A stretch of 7,918 nt of DNA from Halobacteriales archaeon QH_10_67_13 (GTDB lineage Archaea; Halobacteriota; Halobacteria; Halobacteriales; Haloarculaceae). The notes under the pieces were generated by a model. That model saw only the letters and a list, made by a program, of their open reading frames with translations, was not told the origin of the DNA and did no database searches. Positions within the stretch are counted from its first letter, which is position 1. Every line of letters starts with the position of its first letter. The stretch lies in the NCBI GenBank assembly GCA_003021335.1, contig PXQL01000012.1, positions 2,238 through 10,155 on the forward strand, read 5' to 3'. A program made the translations under genes and the position numbers. Shown piece after piece: positions 7,245 through 7,918 of the stretch.

Positions 7245-7643
7245 ATGGACTACGATGAGATGCTCGAACGCGGGATGGCGGAAGCGCCGGACATCGAAGG
7301 AGAGTCAGACCGGTTCGATGTCTCGGAACCGGACGTCCGCCAGGAGGGAAACGTCACCGTCTTCGAGAACTTCCAGGGGATCCGCGACGAACTCGATCGC
7401 GACGAGGCGCACCTGACGAAGTTCCTCCAGGACGAACTCGGCACCAGCGGCCACATCGACGAGAGCGGCCGCGCCCGGCTGACCGGCGATTTCAGCACCC
7501 GCCGGATCGGCGAGGCGATCGACGCCTACACCGAGCAGTACGTGCTCTGTGGCGAGTGTGGGCTCCCGGACACGGGTATCGAACGCGAGCAGGGCGCCGA
7601 GATTCTCGTCTGTGCGGCCTGCGGCGCTCGCTCGCCGACGTGA
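7245..7643 (+). CDS. eif2b: archaeal translation initiation factor 2 subunit beta
   Basis: The beta subunit of the heterotrimeric aIF2 (alpha, beta, gamma) joins the gamma GTPase and helps deliver initiator Met-tRNA to the small ribosomal subunit. At 132 residues it matches the usual archaeal length. The N-terminal helix (MDYDEMLERGMAEAP) is the gamma-binding part. The central alpha/beta domain (about 33-95) has the family signatures EGNVTVFENF, HLTKFLQDELGTSG and RARLTGDFS. The C-terminal zinc ribbon has C102 and C105 (CGEC) and C123 and C126 (CAAC). All four zinc ligands are present and nothing is truncated. It is convergent with the DUF357 gene across a 55-base gap in which I see no T-rich terminator. 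Confidence 0.95.
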   Translation: MDYDEMLERGMAEAPDIEGESDRFDVSEPDVRQEGNVTVFENFQGIRDELDRDEAHLTKFLQDELGTSGHIDESGRARLTGDFSTRRIGEAIDAYTEQYVLCGECGLPDTGIEREQGAEILVCAACGARSPT

Positions 7644-7698
7644 CCTGACCCGCTGGGCTCGTCGATCTCGTGGCGCCTAACTTCGCGTCCGTCAGCGA

Positions 7699-7918
7699 TC
7701 AGACGGTAAAGAGTTGCCCCTCCGTTGGCACCTCGAGGACGCCGAGCCGTGCCCCAGCGTCGAGCCAGCCGTGCCCGTACGAGAAGGCCGCGAGCGCCTC
7801 CACGGGCTCGCCCTCGTCCCGGAAGTGTCGGCCGTCCTTGAGGTAGGCACGGCCCATCTCCATGCACGCCTCGCCGCCCGCGGGCTCGTCGGCGATCGAC
7901 GCCGCCGCGATCGCCTCG
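7699..7918 (-). CDS. DUF357-family protein, C-terminal part
   Basis: A minus-strand frame is open from the window edge to the TGA at 7699-7701, giving the last 72 residues. The start is outside. It contains CMEMGRAYLKDGRHFRDEGE, then ALAAFSYGHGWLDAGARLGV and the ending PTEGQLFTV. This is the pattern of archaeal DUF357 proteins: two helices in which a small protein of unknown function keeps the motifs YxxDxxxF and a central SYxxGxLDA-like turn. Codon use is G/C-ending like the neighbours. No reaction is known for the family, and I infer none. Confidence 0.85.
   Translation of the reverse strand, partial: EAIAAASIADEPAGGEACMEMGRAYLKDGRHFRDEGEPVEALAAFSYGHGWLDAGARLGVLEVPTEGQLFTV

Noticed and set aside
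1..7918. Insertion sequence, CRISPR array, tRNA/rRNA, toxin-antitoxin or defence genes
   Set aside because: I looked for transposase motifs, regularly spaced repeats, tRNA-like arms and small paired genes and found none. The window is mainly housekeeping.

Overview
The window looks like chromosomal DNA of a haloarchaeon (class Halobacteria). It is strongly GC-rich with G/C-ending codons. The proteins are rich in Asp and Glu. Starts have no Shine-Dalgarno sequence but carry an AT-rich box about 27 bases upstream, as in leaderless haloarchaeal transcripts. Several products are of archaeal or haloarchaeal type: aIF2 beta, a DUF357 protein, and a Tat-exported surface protein ending in a PGF-CTERM-like anchor. 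I cannot name the genus.

Layout. Bases 1-191 (minus) hold the N-terminal part of a small unknown protein. Bases 192-381 are a divergent promoter region. Bases 382-2059 (plus) encode an exported surface protein: Tat signal, blue-copper (cupredoxin) domain, three DUF7282-like repeats, Asp-rich linker, PGF-CTERM-like tail. Its reading frame is broken inside the first repeat. Bases 2109-4420 (plus) are a tight pair: a two-TM protein with a possible PH-like N-terminus, then uvrC, overlapping by one base. On the minus strand, 4417-5838 is an Rsm22-family methyltransferase-like protein and 5835-6502 is prephenate dehydrogenase (tyrA). These two overlap by four bases and read as an operon tyrA -> rsm22-like. 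The tyrA frame is also broken, inside its Rossmann fold. Bases 6644-7189 (plus) are a hexapeptide-repeat acyltransferase, 7245-7643 (plus) the beta subunit of archaeal initiation factor 2, and 7699-7918 (minus) the C-terminal end of a DUF357 protein.

Most of the content is housekeeping: excision repair, ribosome assembly or modification, tyrosine synthesis and translation initiation. I see no mobile element, CRISPR array, tRNA, rRNA or defence system. The most striking signal is that two genes, the surface protein and tyrA, each appear to have lost about 30 codons internally, and in both the loss is not a multiple of three. Both flanks of each break are still good coding sequence. Either these are two recent pseudogenes with the same kind of lesion, or the assembly dropped about 100 bases twice. 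Smaller curiosities are one CTAG tetranucleotide that supplies the stop codon for two convergent genes, and an Rsm22-family protein that seems to lack most of the family's iron-sulfur cysteines.
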